NCBI RefSeq assembly: GCF_030271835.1
Contig: NZ_CP127389.1
Coordinates: 3,012,001 to 3,076,000 of the forward strand
Direction: 5' to 3'
DNA length: 64,000 bases
DNA from: Proteus appendicitidis
Lineage (GTDB): Bacteria; Pseudomonadota; Gammaproteobacteria; Enterobacterales; Enterobacteriaceae
The position numbers and the translations under genes are program-made. Below, piece by piece: positions 62,412 to 64,000 of the stretch (the stretch's first letter is position 1; each line of letters opens with the position of its first letter). Below the pieces are notes generated by a model. It saw only the letters and a program-made list of their open reading frames with translations, was not told where the DNA came from and made no database searches.

Positions 62412-62666
62412 ATGAAAAATATTATTAGATTAGGTGATCTAACATCACATGGAGGAAAAGTTATATCATCAAGCTCTACTCTTATTATTAATGGAAAAAA
62501 AGCTACTCTTCTTTATGATATTGTTTCATGCCCTCTACATGGGGATAATCAAATTATTGAAAGTAGTTCACATTATAATGAAAATGGTAAAGGAATTGTG
62601 TTTGATGGTTGTAAAACACAATGTGGCGCTATTGTTTACTCTACTTGTAATGATATGGAAATATAA
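62412..62666 (+). CDS. PAAR-domain spike-tip protein
   Basis: An 84-aa PAAR protein: MKNIIRLGDLTSHGGKVISS, then LLYDIVSCPLHGDNQI and FDGCKTQCGAIVYSTC. His and Cys residues in these segments would bind the single zinc of the PAAR tip. It sharpens the VgrG spike and may link it to the Tle3 cargo. Its stop is followed at once by the next ATG. Confidence 0.88.
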   Translation: MKNIIRLGDLTSHGGKVISSSSTLIINGKKATLLYDIVSCPLHGDNQIIESSSHYNENGKGIVFDGCKTQCGAIVYSTCNDMEI

Positions 62667-64000
62667 ATGAAATATTGGATACCTCCTTACAATCCGCCAC
62701 CTTGGGAAAATAAACCATTTCCATTACTAACTTTAAGTAGCTTTATAATATTTATAAATATAGCTTATTTCTTAATTTTAAGATCCACATTAAAAATTGA
62801 CTTTAAAAACTATATTACAAGTAATGATGGTTTTATATTATTTTCAATCATTTTCCTTTTCTCATTATTTTTAATGTCTATCTATATCTTATTTTGGGAG
62901 GTAAAAAAAACACTATATATTTACTGGTGCTTTTGGCAGGCGGATTTATTAACTAAATGGATTAAATTAAAACAAGATAAATTATATCTAATCTATTCAA
63001 ATATAGCATCTCACAATTTATCAATTATTTCTGACTTCAATAACGAAAGTTCATTTGAAAAAGCAGAAACAAACAATAGATTAATAGATTTAGAAAGAGA
63101 AGGTGTTGTTGGTGAAGAAAGAGTTTTTTACATAGTGGAACTTTTAATAAATAGTATTAAAGGTATAGAGATCAGTAAAAAAGAAAAATATTTTGTTATA
63201 ATAAATAGTTTGTTTGAGCAGAGTGACTTCATAAAAAACAAAATAAAATATTTTCTAAATAGCCACCTAAGTAATTATGAAATAATTTTCCAAGCCAAAC
63301 CAAACTATAACAATCAATTTAATACAATACGAAATAAAAAGTTAATTACACTTATCTTTTCAATAAACTATTATGCGTTAAATACTAATGAAGAGAATGA
63401 ATTCTCAAGTTTAATTATACTATCCCCAAGTAAAAAGAAAGAATTTTTAAAACTTTTTCAACCAATGCCATTTAAAATAGAAAATATAGATGAAAATCTT
63501 AAAACAATGTCACTAATTCAACAACAACAGAATAAGGATATAAAACAAGTTAACTTTATTGATATTGAAAAAGAAAATTCAAATAATATTATGTTAAAAT
63601 TAAGAAGTGAAAAAAGCTGTCAGCTATCCTTAGAAAACTACTCTCAAGGTTACTTTTTTAATGAATACATAGGTAATTATAAAGAATTATCTATATATCA
63701 TTTATTAGCACTTATTCATTCATCAAAATTTAAAGAAATTAGTCAGCTTTTATTTTATAAATCAGATGAAAATTATTACTGCCAAACAATAGGAACAAGA
63801 AAGTCACAAATTGAAAATTATTACTTAAACATACCGAAACCATCATTTCCAATAGGAACATCTCTGGTTGGATTTTTTACTCTTACTTCCGTTATTTTTA
63901 AGAATATAATTGATCACATCGAATTTAACAGTGAAAGAATAATAATGATATCAATCTCATTCCTTTTTACTATCATAATAATTAGTGTAGTTAAAAAAAT
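62667..64000 (+). CDS. Large membrane protein linked to Tle3/PAAR genes (partial)
   Basis: The reading frame opens MKYWIPPYNPPPWENKPFPL directly after the PAAR stop and stays open for 444 codons to the window end. Two N-terminal helices (about 24-42 and 58-80) are followed by a large hydrophilic domain, then two more hydrophobic segments near the end (SLVGFFTLTSVIF and MISISFLFTIIIISVV). I do not recognise the family from sequence. In P. aeruginosa the adaptor Tla3 is encoded beside Tle3, so an adaptor/loader role is possible by context. Base composition is very AT-rich, like the neighbouring lipases. Confidence 0.7.
   Translation, partial: MKYWIPPYNPPPWENKPFPLLTLSSFIIFINIAYFLILRSTLKIDFKNYITSNDGFILFSIIFLFSLFLMSIYILFWEVKKTLYIYWCFWQADLLTKWIKLKQDKLYLIYSNIASHNLSIISDFNNESSFEKAETNNRLIDLEREGVVGEERVFYIVELLINSIKGIEISKKEKYFVIINSLFEQSDFIKNKIKYFLNSHLSNYEIIFQAKPNYNNQFNTIRNKKLITLIFSINYYALNTNEENEFSSLIILSPSKKKEFLKLFQPMPFKIENIDENLKTMSLIQQQQNKDIKQVNFIDIEKENSNNIMLKLRSEKSCQLSLENYSQGYFFNEYIGNYKELSIYHLLALIHSSKFKEISQLLFYKSDENYYCQTIGTRKSQIENYYLNIPKPSFPIGTSLVGFFTLTSVIFKNIIDHIEFNSERIIMISISFLFTIIIISVVKK

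Overview
The window is AT-rich enterobacterial DNA. The best fit is a Proteus species of the P. vulgaris / P. mirabilis group (Morganellaceae). The strongest evidence is a pair of adjacent genes that I recognise as chondroitinase ABC I (1021 aa, the same length as the P. vulgaris enzyme) and chondroitinase ABC II (1013 aa). The YceI/YceJ pair, the Aga/Kdu proteins and the ERIC-family repeats also fit.

Layout. (1) 0-7.6 kb holds housekeeping and accessory genes: the start of tehB behind an NsrR-type palindrome, a Kch-like K+ channel, a secreted Ntn-hydrolase, yceJ-yceI, an RpiR-type regulator, a very small trimeric autotransporter and a GNAT acetyltransferase. (2) 7.8-18.9 kb (+ strand) is a chondroitin-degradation operon: Tat-exported sulfatase, outer-membrane beta-barrel, autotransporter, chondroitinase ABC I and chondroitinase ABC II. 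(3) 18.9-21.0 kb is four head-to-tail copies of a 515-bp unit. I read it as a type I toxin-antitoxin-like long direct repeat, with a 36-aa hydrophobic peptide gene, an opposing antisense RNA gene and a hypervariable hexamer in a hairpin loop. This is the most novel element here. (4) 21.1-31.1 kb (- strand) is a GalNAc/uronate operon: agaR, kbaZ, agaS, the PTS agaV-W-E-F, agaA, kduI, kduD and a GH88/105 unsaturated glucuronyl hydrolase. (5) 31.7-39.2 kb (+ strand) holds an anaerobic sulfatase-maturating enzyme, a second sulfatase, a DUF2264 protein, kbaY, kdgK, kdgA and a DJ-1/PfpI protein. (6) 39.3-42.3 kb holds a phospholipase-D-like gene and a frameshifted XRE repressor with intact operators. 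(7) 42.3-64 kb (+ strand) is a type VI secretion (T6SS) cluster: tssB, tssC, tssK, tssL, an OmpA-domain/TssM-like gene, hcp, six tandem ERIC elements, clpV and vgrG, then four Tli3-like lipoproteins interleaved with two Tle3-like lipases, a PAAR gene and a membrane protein cut by the window end.

How the genes work together. Regions 2, 4 and 5 form one chondroitin/dermatan sulfate utilisation locus. The lyases cut the polymer to unsaturated disaccharides, the sulfatases (activated by the radical-SAM maturase) remove sulfate, and the mannose-family PTS brings sugar in with phosphorylation. The GH88/105 enzyme splits off the unsaturated uronate. KduI-KduD-KdgK-KdgA take the uronate to pyruvate and glyceraldehyde-3-phosphate, and AgaA-AgaS-KbaYZ (with a phosphofructokinase/tagatose-6-P kinase not seen here) take the GalNAc half to triose phosphates. 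Motifs resembling AgaR operators (CTTTCRTTT/TTTCG runs) recur before the three + strand and - strand transcription units, suggesting one regulon.

The T6SS region is an effector-immunity island: VgrG and PAAR carry Tle3 phospholipases and the repeated lipoproteins are probably the periplasmic immunity proteins. All assignments come from reading the sequence and recalled family knowledge. No search was run.
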